Part shown: positions 8,843 through 16,683 of the stretch, one piece after another
How the letters are laid out: each line of letters opens with the position of its first letter
How positions within the stretch are numbered: position 1 is the stretch's first letter
NCBI GenBank assembly: GCA_027681045.1
Contig: JAQDCK010000004.1
Coordinates: forward strand, 62,001-126,000
DNA from: Lactobacillaceae bacterium AF64-9pH9TA
GTDB lineage: Bacteria; Bacillota; Bacilli; Lactobacillales; Lactobacillaceae
DNA: 64,000 bases
Direction of reading: 5' to 3'
The notes under the pieces: model-generated
The model's database searches: none
Told to the model about the DNA's origin: nothing
What the model saw: the letters and a program-made list of their open reading frames with translations, nothing else
Program-made: the position numbers and the translations under genes

Positions 8843-9342
8843 CTATTACTTAAAAATATAGAATATTTGCACATTTTACTCAGCCAGCTAACAAGCACAC
8901 TGAGCAATACCCTATTCTACAACATTTCTTTCACATTTTTTGTAATGTTTCTTCCGACTTATCTATTTAAAGGTAAATCGCTTTACCGCGACCGTTTTTC
9001 TCACTTTTGGCTTAAGAAATTAAACTTTGTTTATCTTAGACCGTTCAGTTTGAATTTTTACCTACCTTCTTTATCCAATCATGTTAGAATGGCAAAGTTG
9101 TTTGTTCTAACACTAAAGTGATTTTGTAAAGAAGAGGAATTTCCGTGACAAGCTGGACTCTTTAAACCGGGCCGGGGAAACCGATGCCCTGCGCTAAGGC
9201 ATATTTCTTGAATTTTTACAAGGGCCTGTGTAATATTAGCATTAGGAAAAGGCAAGAGAGATGAACCTACCTTTTCCTGTAAAGGTTTTATATCATACTC
9301 TTTTCTTATTGCATTTTTTACACACATACTCTTTTATCTTAT
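8843..9342. other. Intergenic stretch with no supported gene
   Basis: AT-rich upstream region of the fructansucrase. A 9-bp inverted repeat (AGGAAAAGG / CCTTTTCCT, about 9244-9278) is the only clear structure. Short open frames on both strands lack ribosome sites and family features. No convincing consensus promoter for the fructansucrase was found. Confidence 0.5.
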
Positions 9343-9514
9343 TTGTACAGTTTTGGTACAATATGTTGGCATATCGGGCGACTCATTTCAAACACTTCTA
9401 ACATCTTTCGCATTTTTTACCGATTCCTTTCTATTCATAAAATGCATCAAAGCCATATGCCATCCCCTTCTACATCAAAGAGGAGTCCCAACCGCGGGTT
9501 GGGGCTCCTTTTTT
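9343..9514 (+). ncRNA. Candidate small RNA: palindromic promoter region to terminator, no ORF
   Basis: TTGTAC and GTACAA arms (9343-9348, 9356-9361) form an inverted repeat overlapping a possible -10 TACAAT (9357-9362). About 120 bases later comes a strong plus-strand terminator. The interval has no start codon with a ribosome site. The -35 region is poor, and the terminator might instead serve the minus gene ending at 9517, so this is tentative. Confidence 0.25.
9481..9514 (+). terminator. Strong hairpin with plus-strand T-run
   Basis: AGGAGTCCCAACC pairs with GGTTGGGGCTCCT around a GCG loop and is followed by TTTTTT on the plus strand. The minus-strand side has only a weak T tract (CTTTGATG). 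It lies three bases from the stop of the minus gene at 9517, so use in both directions is possible. Confidence 0.75.
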
Positions 9515-9516
9515 CT

Positions 9517-10299
9517 CTATTCAGCTTCCTTCTTGCTGGACTGATTTTCTGCTTTCTTAGTCGTCTTCTTGCTCGCTTTCTTATTTTCCGTCTTCGTCTT
9601 CTTCACCGGCAGCGGGCTCTCTTCCAGCTTATTCAAACTGATCTGCCGGAGCAGCTTCTTGAAGTGGGCCTGGCTGCCGATTTTTTCTATTTGCCCCCGG
9701 TTCCCCTTGAACCAGTAGACGCCGCTAGCGTCTGCAAAGAGGCAGACCAGATCAGAACCGGCATAAGGGCCGGTCAAACTTCCTTCCGTCTCACCAATCG
9801 CCACTTTTTTCCGGTAAAAATAGCGCGGCTTGGCCCCGCCAACCGGGAAATAGCCAGGCAAGCTGTTTAAAGTAACCCGGCCGCTGGCCGCTACCGCCAA
9901 AACCAGCAGATCACTCACTGCCTGCCCGGTCTGGTTGTCGATCTCCAGCTGGAGCTTGCCGCTCTTTTCTTCTGTCTTCCAAACATTCAGTCCCGCGGAC
10001 GCGCTGGCTGCTGGAAGTTCTTGGTTGGCCTGCTTAAGTGCCTTGTTCTCCTTGGCCAGGAGGGAATTTTTCTTCTTTAAACTGGAATTATCGCTCGCCA
10101 ATTTGTCCAGGCGTTTTTTAACGCTGGAAGCTTCATTGCTACTAGTCCGGCTGGCTTGGTAGAGCTGTCCAGCCAGCTGGCTGTTTCTCTGGGTCTGCTT
10201 GGCAGCTTGCGCGCTCAGCCAGACGCTGGCGCCCATGGCAGCAAAGCCCACCACCAGAGCCAAGACCGTCAGCCAGGTCAGCCAATTCTTCTCCTTCAT
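9517..10299 (-). CDS. Membrane-anchored coiled-coil protein of unknown function
   Basis: I do not recognise this 260-residue protein. It has a short basic N-terminus and one membrane helix (about residues 8-30, WLTVLALVVGFAAMGASVWL). A coiled-coil segment follows (about 35-100, with LKKKNSLLAKENKALKQANQ). A globular part (about 105-215) contains YFPVGGAKPRYFYRKKVAIG and GVYWFKGNRGQIEKIG. The tail is lysine-rich (KKTKTENKKASKKTTKKAEN). The topology suggests an N-in protein with the coiled coil and globular domain outside. The basic tail might bind wall polymers (inference). It appears to be single-gene and faces the XRE regulator gene upstream. Confidence 0.7.
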   Translation of the reverse strand: MKEKNWLTWLTVLALVVGFAAMGASVWLSAQAAKQTQRNSQLAGQLYQASRTSSNEASSVKKRLDKLASDNSSLKKKNSLLAKENKALKQANQELPAASASAGLNVWKTEEKSGKLQLEIDNQTGQAVSDLLVLAVAASGRVTLNSLPGYFPVGGAKPRYFYRKKVAIGETEGSLTGPYAGSDLVCLFADASGVYWFKGNRGQIEKIGSQAHFKKLLRQISLNKLEESPLPVKKTKTENKKASKKTTKKAENQSSKKEAE

Positions 10300-10382
10300 C
10301 GTCTTATCCCCCTTATATTTTTAACATCACTCTTTCATTATACTACTTCCTTTGAAAGGGCTTCCGCTCACTTGGATAAAAG

Positions 10383-10404
10383 AAAAAGGCGGGAACTTCC
10401 CGCC
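10383..10404 (-). terminator. Terminator of the XRE regulator gene
   Basis: Perfect stem GGCGGGA / TCCCGCC with a three-base loop and an A-run on the left, giving a minus-strand T-run. The stem abuts the TAA of the regulator (10405-10407). Confidence 0.85.
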
Positions 10405-10773
10405 TTACTGAGCATCGCGCTCGGCAATATCGCATCGCATCAGCTTCTCAATGATGTCAATATACTCTCGCGGCACCTGCTGGCCCAGATAGGTCAAACG
10501 GATATCGCGGTCGGTCAAGTCGACCACCCTGCGGTCTTCCTGCCCTTCCTGCTCCAGCATTTCTACCGGCAGCCCAGCCAGAATGCTGTTTCTGGATACG
10601 CCAAAAACATTCGCTATCTTCTCAACAGCCTTCATCCGCGGCACCTTGCGGCCAACCTCCCAATTAGAGATGGTCTGCTTGCTTACTCCCAAGGCCAGGG
10701 CCAGCTCCTGCTGGCTCATCCCCCGCCGCCGGCGCAGGTCTCGCAAATACTTGCCAATCATGTTCTTTTCCAT
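10405..10773 (-). CDS. XRE-family helix-turn-helix regulator
   Basis: 122-residue cytoplasmic DNA-binding protein. An HTH_3 domain fills about residues 7-62: IGKYLRDLRRRRGMSQQELA, ALGVSKQTISNWEVGRKVPR, then VEKIANVFGVSRNSIL. The C-terminal half (about 65-122) is charged, has no recognisable domain, and may mediate dimerisation. The start has an AGGTGG ribosome site with ATG at 10773; an internal ATG (residue 5) is also possible. There is no obvious toxin or phage neighbour, so it looks like a stand-alone regulator. Its target is unknown; the adjacent coiled-coil membrane protein gene is the nearest candidate. Confidence 0.88.
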   Translation of the reverse strand: MEKNMIGKYLRDLRRRRGMSQQELALALGVSKQTISNWEVGRKVPRMKAVEKIANVFGVSRNSILAGLPVEMLEQEGQEDRRVVDLTDRDIRLTYLGQQVPREYIDIIEKLMRCDIAERDAQ

Positions 10774-10865
10774 CCAAAGTCACCACCTCTCATAAGCATA
10801 ACATAAGTTGTAATAAAATGAAATGTTTATGAGAATATTTTTTTTTAGAAAAGAACATATTAGAT

Positions 10866-10893
10866 AAAAAAGAAGCCTGCTTCCGCAGACTTC
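10866..10893 (-). terminator. Terminator of gpsA
   Basis: GAAG-C-CTGC pairs with GCAG-A-CTTC around TTCC, with six A on the left serving as the minus-strand T-run, 14 bases past the gpsA stop. Confidence 0.75.
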
Positions 10894-10906
10894 TTAATTA
10901 ACTTTA

Positions 10907-11920
10907 TTACTTGGTCATTTCTGACTTCTTTTCCCGCAGCATCAAGGCATCAACAGTTTCCCGGGCGTCAGCACCGCGGTTGACCACTGCATCAACGGCG
11001 AAGACGATTGGCATTTCCACGTCATACTTGTCAGCCAGTTCCAAGGCGGCTGGAATGGCGTTGATCCCTTCAACGACCATGCCGACTTCCTTCTTGGCTT
11101 CTTCAGCGCTCTTGCCCTTGCCGATCAAGTAACCGGCATTGTTGTTCCGGCTTTCCTTACTGGTGGCGGTAACGATCAAGTCCCCCATGCCGGCCAGGCC
11201 GTCAAAGGAGTCTTCCTTGCCGCCCATCTTAAGACCCAGGCGCTTGATTTCTGCCATCCCGCGGATGATCAAGGCAGCCCGCATGTTGTCCCCATAGCCC
11301 AGGCCGGAGCAAATCCCGCTGGCCAAAGCAATTACGTTCTTCAAGGCCCCGCAGAGCTCAACGCCCAAGCGGTCAGAGTTGGTGTAAACCCGCATGTTCT
11401 TGTTCATGAAGACATCCTGGACCTTTTCAGCCACAGCTTGGTCTTCACAGGCGGAAACGATGGTAGTTGGCAGGTCCTTGGCCACTTCTTCAGCGTGGGT
11501 TGGGCCAGACAGGGCAACGTAGTGGACATTGCCATGCTTTCCGTCCTTGTTCAATTCGTCAGCGATGACTTCAGTCAAAGTCAAAAGGGTGTCCGGCTCA
11601 ATCCCCTTAGCCACGTCAACGATGATCTGCCCGTCTGGAATGAACGGCGCGGCAGTCTTGGCAGTTGAGCGGACAAAGACTGATGGTACGGCGAACAGGA
11701 TGATGTCCTTGCCTTGGCAGGCTTCTGCAATTTCCTTAGTAAATTTAATTTCGTCAGGAATAACCATACCTGGCAGGTTCTTCTGGCGACGAGTTCTTGA
11801 GAGTTCGTCGACTTCTTGCGGCAGGGCTGACCAGACGGTCACTTCATGACCAGAGTTGCTGAGCATCCGGGCCAGTGCCATGCCCCAAGTACCTGCTCCC
11901 AAAACACCGATTTTTGCCAT
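10907..11920 (-). CDS. gpsA: NAD(P)-dependent glycerol-3-phosphate dehydrogenase
   Basis: Reduces dihydroxyacetone phosphate to sn-glycerol-3-phosphate, the backbone of phospholipids and glycerol-containing teichoic acids; cytoplasmic. The 337-residue length is normal. The N-terminus has the dinucleotide motif IGVLGAGTWGMALARMLSNS. Also present are the SGPTHAEEVA segment, the catalytic-lysine region CGALKNVIALASGICSGLGY and GLAGMGDLIVTATS. The ATG has a GTGAGG ribosome site, and the gene is followed by a hairpin terminator. Identification is firm; it is a single-gene unit here. Confidence 0.97.
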   Translation of the reverse strand: MAKIGVLGAGTWGMALARMLSNSGHEVTVWSALPQEVDELSRTRRQKNLPGMVIPDEIKFTKEIAEACQGKDIILFAVPSVFVRSTAKTAAPFIPDGQIIVDVAKGIEPDTLLTLTEVIADELNKDGKHGNVHYVALSGPTHAEEVAKDLPTTIVSACEDQAVAEKVQDVFMNKNMRVYTNSDRLGVELCGALKNVIALASGICSGLGYGDNMRAALIIRGMAEIKRLGLKMGGKEDSFDGLAGMGDLIVTATSKESRNNNAGYLIGKGKSAEEAKKEVGMVVEGINAIPAALELADKYDVEMPIVFAVDAVVNRGADARETVDALMLREKKSEMTK

Positions 11921-12061
11921 ATTATTACCTCACTTAGTTTGTTGATTCCTATTCGCGGCGGCAAAACGGCCGCCACTGATCTAACCTATTATAGCACTCA
12001 GCCGGCAATTTTCTCTTTAACCCTAGCCTAATTATTAAAAAATTAGCCTTTGCCTACACAC

Positions 12062-12089
12062 AAAAAAGACGTTTCCCAATTGAAACGTC
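12062..12089 (-). terminator. Terminator of a short minus-strand transcript
   Basis: Perfect 8-bp stem GACGTTTC / GAAACGTC with a CCAATT loop; six A on the left give the minus-strand T-run. No annotated gene lies upstream except the 15-codon frame described next, so it marks a small transcription unit. Confidence 0.75.
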
Positions 12090-12091
12090 CA

Positions 12092-12139
12092 TTAGAGAAT
12101 AGCCATATTAAAAAGTGTAAACAAAAAACAGCTATGCAT
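12092..12139 (-). CDS. Possible 15-residue hydrophobic peptide
   Basis: Behind the promoter at 12202-12230 the transcript contains TTGGAGATAAATG, a ribosome site five bases before an ATG, which opens MHSCFLFTLFNMAIL and a TAA. The terminator hairpin starts two bases after the stop. The peptide is hydrophobic and could be a membrane-active peptide, a leader peptide or chance. I recognise no family. Promoter, ribosome site, ORF and terminator in the right order within 140 bases is the only support. Confidence 0.35.
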   Translation of the reverse strand: MHSCFLFTLFNMAIL

Positions 12140-12201
12140 TTATCTCCAAGTGAAAAACTCAAGAGTTTATCAAAAAGCAACCGCTTACTCTTGCATAGTA
12201 T

Positions 12202-12230
12202 ATTGTATGATGTAAAATAGTCTTTGACAA
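12202..12230 (-). promoter_or_regulatory. Consensus-like promoter for the small minus-strand transcript
   Basis: The minus strand reads TTGTCA (12225-12230), a 17-base spacer, then TACAAT (12202-12207). The predicted start near 12195 gives a transcript of about 130 bases ending at the 12062 terminator. Confidence 0.65.
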
Positions 12231-12326
12231 GGCTTTTCGTGAATTTAAACATTTTTTATGCACCTTTTTTCAAAAGGCGAACGTTTTTTTCTAATTGCTT
12301 TCTCAGCGACATAATATTCTATCAAT

Positions 12327-12356
12327 TTGTAATAACGCTATCCGCTATAGTATACT
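12327..12356 (+). promoter_or_regulatory. Promoter of the GGDEF gene
   Basis: TTGTAA (12327-12332), an 18-base spacer, then TATACT (12351-12356), about 100 bases before the ATG. The long, AT-rich leader contains no obvious riboswitch-like helix. Confidence 0.55.
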
Positions 12357-12459
12357 GAACATAGGATTATCCTTCAACAATTTGGACATATGTCTAAACG
12401 AGGGAACTATAATTAAAATAAAATTATATTATAGCATAAAATTAAGGTATAATTCAGCA

Positions 12460-14202
12460 ATGTTTAAACAGCTTAGGAAAGCAAACCAAAAAGACTACTT
12501 GCTTATCGCGGCTACTTTGATTTTGTTGGTCGTCTTCAACCTCAGCTTGCTCAGTTACGTCCAGGAACAACAGAAAGCAACCGAGCTCGACCAGTCCCAG
12601 TCCCTGGCAACTGACTTCTCCAGGGCCTGGAAGGGTGAGATCAAGAGCGTCCTGACCCTGTCGACGACTCTGAAGAAACTAGTTTTAGCCAGCGATGGCA
12701 AAGTCGACAATTTCTCCACAATTACCAAGGAGCTTTTATCAGAAAATACCGCGGCCAGCAACCTGCAGCTGGCGCCTAAAGGGAAAGTCACTGAAATCTA
12801 TCCTTTAAAAGGAAACGAAGCAGGTAAGATCAACCTTTTGACCGACCCGGTCCGCGGCCCTCTTTGCCGCTACGGGATTGCCCACCAAGTCACCGTGACC
12901 CAGGGACCGATTCCCCTAAAGCAAGGGGGAAAAGGTATAATTATGCGGACGCCGATTTTTATCAAGAGAAAGGGCAAGAAACAATTCTGGGGCTTTGCCA
13001 TCGTCGTGATGAAGATCCCCCATACCTTCTCCTCAATCGCGGCTAATCTTAAATCAGCCGGCTACAGCTACGAATTAAAAAAGCAAGTTTCTCCCTTAAA
13101 TACAAGCTACAAGCTGGTCATGGAAAAGGGCAGCCTCCACGAGCCAATCACCTACAGCTTCACGACTGCTGATAACAGCAAATGGCTCTTGAAGCTGGCT
13201 CCGGCGGAAGGCTGGCGCTACAACAAGTGGAACTGGTTCATGGGCTATATCATACTCGTCGACTTCGCCATCGCCGGTCTCATGCTCTGGGTGATCAAGC
13301 GGCGGATCAGCGGACGGATTCTGGAAAGAGAAGCCACCCTGGACCCCTTGACTCAAGCCTACAACCGGCAAGGCTTTGACTGGAAGCTGGCGAGTCTGGA
13401 AAAAAAGAAAAAAGAAGAGACCACGGTAATCATGCTGGACATCGACGACTTCAAATCGATCAACGATGTCTTTGGCCACCAGACCGGGGACGCGGTTTTA
13501 GTCCAGCTGACTAAGAACTTGAAGCAATGCTTCGGGCCAAACGCTATCATTGGCAGAAACGGCGGGGACGAATTCGTCGTTGCTCTTCCTGGCAGGATGA
13601 GTAACAACCGGCCTGCTATCAAGGGCCTGTCCGTTTTAAAGCAGGAAGCGGAAAGCAACGGAGAAGCAATTCCTTTCTCCGTTTCCATCGGCTACAGCGA
13701 GTTTCCGGGCCAGGCCAAGGATTATGAAGAGGCCTTGAAGTTCGCCGACGCGGCCTTGTATGAGGTGAAAATTGCCGGTAAGAACAATTTTGCCAGCTAC
13801 AAGTCCAGCTTGTCAGAGGAGAAGCAACACAACCAGTTGGGCCTGGGGTTAAGAGCCCTGGCGACGGGCGACCCGACTCCCCTTTTGGTCATGCAGATAG
13901 ATACTAAAGAAGCCATCTACGTTAACAAGAGCCTGCTGGAGCTGTTTGGCTGCGAATTGTCGTCAGAATTCTACGACTATTACGGCCAGTCCCTGCTCAA
14001 CCTGATTTCCCCGGACGACCAGGCCAGGGTCAAGGAGGAGTTTACGGACTTTGTTGAGTCAGCGGTTGATGAAGAGCGCTTTAGGGGCGACTGCCAGATT
14101 TTGACGGCAGATGCCCGGACCCTGCGCGTCTTCTGCGACATGAAGTATTCTGTCAACCAACGCTATGGCGACTTGGTTTACATCAGTTTTGTCCTTAATT
14201 AA
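12460..14202 (+). CDS. CHASE-like sensor, GGDEF diguanylate cyclase, C-terminal PAS-like domain
   Basis: A 580-residue membrane sensor predicted to make cyclic di-GMP. The start at 12460 places a membrane helix right after a short basic N-terminus (about residues 12-32); an open frame further upstream has no ribosome site. Residues 35-250 form an extracellular domain with a CHASE-like segment (YGIAHQVTVTQGPIPLKQGG, WGFAIVVMKIPH). A second helix is at about 257-278. The GGDEF domain has DPLTQAYNRQGFD, MLDIDDFKSINDVFGHQTGD and the active-site GGDEF at 368-372. No RxxD inhibitory site lies in the usual place. The C-terminus (about 460-580) looks like PAS (YVNKSLLELFGCE). It is 14 bases from the oxidoreductase downstream, probably one operon. 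Confidence 0.85.
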   Translation: MFKQLRKANQKDYLLIAATLILLVVFNLSLLSYVQEQQKATELDQSQSLATDFSRAWKGEIKSVLTLSTTLKKLVLASDGKVDNFSTITKELLSENTAASNLQLAPKGKVTEIYPLKGNEAGKINLLTDPVRGPLCRYGIAHQVTVTQGPIPLKQGGKGIIMRTPIFIKRKGKKQFWGFAIVVMKIPHTFSSIAANLKSAGYSYELKKQVSPLNTSYKLVMEKGSLHEPITYSFTTADNSKWLLKLAPAEGWRYNKWNWFMGYIILVDFAIAGLMLWVIKRRISGRILEREATLDPLTQAYNRQGFDWKLASLEKKKKEETTVIMLDIDDFKSINDVFGHQTGDAVLVQLTKNLKQCFGPNAIIGRNGGDEFVVALPGRMSNNRPAIKGLSVLKQEAESNGEAIPFSVSIGYSEFPGQAKDYEEALKFADAALYEVKIAGKNNFASYKSSLSEEKQHNQLGLGLRALATGDPTPLLVMQIDTKEAIYVNKSLLELFGCELSSEFYDYYGQSLLNLISPDDQARVKEEFTDFVESAVDEERFRGDCQILTADARTLRVFCDMKYSVNQRYGDLVYISFVLN

Positions 14203-14216
14203 CGGAGGCAGAAAAA

Positions 14217-15284
14217 ATGGCTGAAGAAGAAAAGAAGTTGAACATCCCTAACCTGCAGATTCTGGGCCAGGACGACAGCCCCCTTTTTCAAGGGGCAGGC
14301 AGCGAGGGCAAAAGCGTGACCTATCCCAAGAAGTTTGCCAACCACCCGGGCTTTAAGCGGGTCTTTCAGCCAGGCAAGTTGACTTTCGGCTTGATGGCCC
14401 CTTTTAAGGGCTACCCGGACAGCCAGATTCCGGATGTCAGTGACCTTTTTGACTGCGCCAAGGCGGCAGAAGCTGCCGGCTTTGACGCTTTGTGGATCAG
14501 AGACGTGCCTTTTTATGACCCATACTTTGGGGACGTAGGCCAGGGACTGGAATCGATCGCGACCCTAGGCGCCTTGGCCATGACCACAGACAAGATTGCT
14601 TTGGGATCTGCCGGCTTCATTTTACCTGAGCGGAACCCAATTCACGTGGCCCAGGCCGCCGTATCAATCGACCGGCTCAGCAACCACCGCTTCCTGCTAG
14701 GCCTGGTCAGCGGGGACCGGAAGAATGAGTTTAAGGCTTTTGGCCGGGACTGGAATGAGCGCAGTGAGATCTTCAGGGAAGGCTGGGACTTGACCAAGAA
14801 GTCTCTGACACACCCCAACCGCCTGCACTTCAGCGGCAACTACTACAGCAATCTGACCGGATCTTTGAGCGTCGTGCCTCAGCTTGAAGAGGGCTACTCA
14901 ATGCCGCTGGTGGCAATCGGCCGCTGCCGGCAAGAGCTCGCCTGGCTGGCTAACGAGCCGGACGCCTGGATCTGGCATGGGATCGGCGAAGATGAGACGG
15001 CGCCGGCGGTTAAGAAGCTGAATGACTTGAATGAAGACGGCAACTGGCATCCCTTCGGCTACCAAAACTTCGTTGAGCTGTTGGATGACCCGGACGCCCC
15101 CTGCGAGCTCTTCAACAAGATCTACCTGCGTGGGGGCGCCAAGAGCATGGCTCAATTCTGGCGCAAGCAGCGCGAGGAAGGCTTAAACCACGTGATCATC
15201 AACTTCAAGCCAACTAAACGGCCAATTGCGGACTGCTTGGCTGACATGGAAAAGTACGTTTTCCCAGAAGTAAATAAAGACTAA
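14217..15284 (+). CDS. Luciferase-like (LLM) flavin oxidoreductase, BA3436-type
   Basis: 355-residue member of the luciferase-like monooxygenase family, TIM-barrel enzymes using reduced flavin (FMNH2 or F420). It matches the luciferase-type oxidoreductase subgroup BA3436: LTFGLMAPFKGYPDSQIPD, AEAAGFDALWIRDVPFYDP, ALGSAGFILPERNPIHVAQA, RFLLGLVSGDRKNEFKAFG. GGAGG precedes the ATG. Short spacing from the cyclase gene, with no terminator between, suggests co-transcription and hints at redox sensing by the upstream protein (inference). Substrate unknown. Confidence 0.88.
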   Translation: MAEEEKKLNIPNLQILGQDDSPLFQGAGSEGKSVTYPKKFANHPGFKRVFQPGKLTFGLMAPFKGYPDSQIPDVSDLFDCAKAAEAAGFDALWIRDVPFYDPYFGDVGQGLESIATLGALAMTTDKIALGSAGFILPERNPIHVAQAAVSIDRLSNHRFLLGLVSGDRKNEFKAFGRDWNERSEIFREGWDLTKKSLTHPNRLHFSGNYYSNLTGSLSVVPQLEEGYSMPLVAIGRCRQELAWLANEPDAWIWHGIGEDETAPAVKKLNDLNEDGNWHPFGYQNFVELLDDPDAPCELFNKIYLRGGAKSMAQFWRKQREEGLNHVIINFKPTKRPIADCLADMEKYVFPEVNKD

Positions 15285-15327
15285 AAAAAGGCTCTGCCAT
15301 CATGCTTGATGACAAAGCCTTTATTTT
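15284..15327. terminator. Bidirectional terminator between convergent genes
   Basis: AAAGGCT / AGCCTTT outer stem and CATCA / TGATG inner stem, with an A-run on the left and TTATTTTT on the right. It serves the oxidoreductase (plus) and the lysine-rich protein gene (minus). Confidence 0.75.
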
Positions 15328-15339
15328 TGCTCAAATTAA

Positions 15340-16050
15340 TTACTTAGCTGAGCTAGTTGAAGATGCTGAAGTTGACTTTGCGCTAGCCTTCTTGGTTGAC
15401 TTCTTAGTAGTCTTAGCTGCCTTCTTGGTGTCCTTAGCAGCCTTCTTAGTTGACTTCTTGGTAGTCTTAACTGCCTTCTTAGTGTCCTTAGCAGCCTTCT
15501 TGGTTGCCTTCTTAGTAGTCTTCTTAGCTACCTTCTTGGCAGCCTTCTTAGTTGACTTCTTTGCGGCCTTCTTAGTTGACTTCTTGGCTGCCTTCTTGGT
15601 GCTCTTCTTAGCTACCTTCTTGGCAGCCTTCTTAGTTGACTTCTTTGCAGCCTTCTTAGTTGACTTCTTGGTGCTCTTCTTAGCTGACTTCTTGGCAGCC
15701 TTCTTAGTGCTCTTCTTAGCTGACTTCTTGCTTGATGATGAAGCTTCTGATGAGCTGCTCTTTGATGATTCTGATGAGCTTGAAGCCTTTGATGATTCTG
15801 ATGAGCTAGTCTTCTTTGATGATTCTGATGAGCTTGAAACCTTTGATGATTCTGATGAGCTAGTCTTCTTTGATGAAGTTGCTGAGCTTACTGAGCTGGT
15901 CTTCTTTGATGAAGATTCAGCAGCAGTCTTGTTGCTCTTAACTTCAGTCTTGTTTTCAGTTGCGGCCAGAACTGGGCTTACACCAGTAGCAAGCAATGCA
16001 GCAGCAACAGTAGCTTTACCAAGGTTCTTCATTAAACGGTTGTTCTTCAT
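15340..16050 (-). CDS. Secreted lysine-rich KKAAKKSTKKA-repeat protein
   Basis: 236-residue secreted protein. A signal peptide (about residues 1-29, cleavage near PVLAATE) precedes a serine-rich stretch built from SESSKKTSSS-like repeats (about 30-105). The rest is lysine/alanine/threonine repeats (KKSTKKAAKKSTKKAAKK pattern) resembling the tails of histone H1 or some bacterial HU proteins. It has no membrane anchor or catalytic domain. AAAGGA precedes the ATG. The very basic repeats would bind negative polymers such as teichoic acid, EPS or extracellular DNA (inference). Function unknown; repeat number probably varies between strains. Confidence 0.8.
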   Translation of the reverse strand: MKNNRLMKNLGKATVAAALLATGVSPVLAATENKTEVKSNKTAAESSSKKTSSVSSATSSKKTSSSESSKVSSSSESSKKTSSSESSKASSSSESSKSSSSEASSSSKKSAKKSTKKAAKKSAKKSTKKSTKKAAKKSTKKAAKKVAKKSTKKAAKKSTKKAAKKSTKKAAKKVAKKTTKKATKKAAKDTKKAVKTTKKSTKKAAKDTKKAAKTTKKSTKKASAKSTSASSTSSAK

Positions 16051-16103
16051 AATACGGTTCCTTTCCCTATATCGGTATCAAAACAATTTTTTACTTGCTA
16101 TTA

Positions 16104-16131
16104 ATTATACTCAATTGTTGAAGGATGTTAA
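16104..16131 (-). promoter_or_regulatory. Promoter of the lysine-rich protein gene
   Basis: Minus strand TTAACA (16126-16131), 16-base spacer, perfect TATAAT (16104-16109), about 55 bases before the ATG. Confidence 0.65.
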
Positions 16132-16344
16132 GCCAAAAAATGAAGAAAATTAGAATTAAACTTTTATCCTTACCGAAGGTAAAATTATCCGGTTTATTTT
16201 CAAGTTGAAATAGTTTTCGGCTATCTTTTTTCACCTATAAACATTATATGATCAATTTCTATACGCCTACACAAAAACAGAAGTTATATTTTTAATAAAA
16301 AATATAAACAAAAGGTATAAGAAAAAAGGAAAAAGTATAAACAA
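16132..16344. other. AT-rich intergenic stretch, no gene seen
   Basis: Low-complexity A/T-rich sequence with repeated AAAAA-GTATAAACAAAA-like words near its right end (about 16290-16345). No coding frame or RNA gene could be supported. Confidence 0.4.
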
Positions 16345-16376
16345 AAACAGCCCTGCCACTCAGCAACGGGACTGTT
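16345..16376 (-). terminator. Weak terminator after the sortase remnant
   Basis: AACAG..CC / GG..CTGTT imperfect stem with an A-rich left flank. It follows the decayed pilus genes on the minus strand. Confidence 0.45.
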
Positions 16377-16392
16377 AAAAGCCTTATTCTTG

Positions 16393-16683
16393 CTATTTTA
16401 CTGCCGCTTTCTCTCTTGCCCCCAGCCCCACATAAAAAGGGTCATGCCTAAGAGTGCCAGAAGCGGGATCGGCCAGTTCAACTGCCCCGTCTGCGGCTTG
16501 ATGCCCACCTTCTTCCCCGAGCTGACAGATGAGGATGCTGATGAATTTGGCACGGATGGCGTAGACGGCGTTGCCGCTGTTTCGCGTATTTACATAGTCG
16601 CTGATGACCGGGTACAGAAGGATGATGAAGCCGGCAAGGATCACCAAGAGCCGGATGATCAGTGACTTTTTCCTAGTTTTCAC
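16393..16683 (-). pseudogene. Decayed sortase C fused out of frame to a cell-wall anchor remnant
   Basis: A GTG start (16681-16683) overlaps the pilin-type stop, as in pilus operons. The first 40 residues look like a class C sortase N-terminus: basic start, membrane helix RLLVILAGFIILLYP, then SDYVNTRNS. The catalytic domain is absent. In another frame the 3' part reads IKPQTGQLNWPIPLLALLGM and ends GQERKRQ at 16398, a typical LPXTG-type anchor of a different protein. A deletion therefore joined the head of a sortase to the tail of a wall-anchored subunit. It cannot make an active sortase. Confidence 0.7.

Noticed and set aside
12043..12252. 69-codon minus frame upstream of the GGDEF gene
   Set aside because: It starts upstream of and runs through the TTGTCA/TACAAT promoter and the terminator, and has no ribosome site.
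12295..12459. N-terminal extension of the GGDEF protein
   Set aside because: Overlaps the promoter at 12327-12356 and would place 55 odd residues before the membrane helix.
15302..16153. Long plus-strand frame rich in Ala, Phe, Leu and Asp opposite the lysine-rich protein
   Set aside because: It is the antisense of the KKAAKK repeats; no ribosome site, and the minus gene has signal peptide, promoter and terminator.
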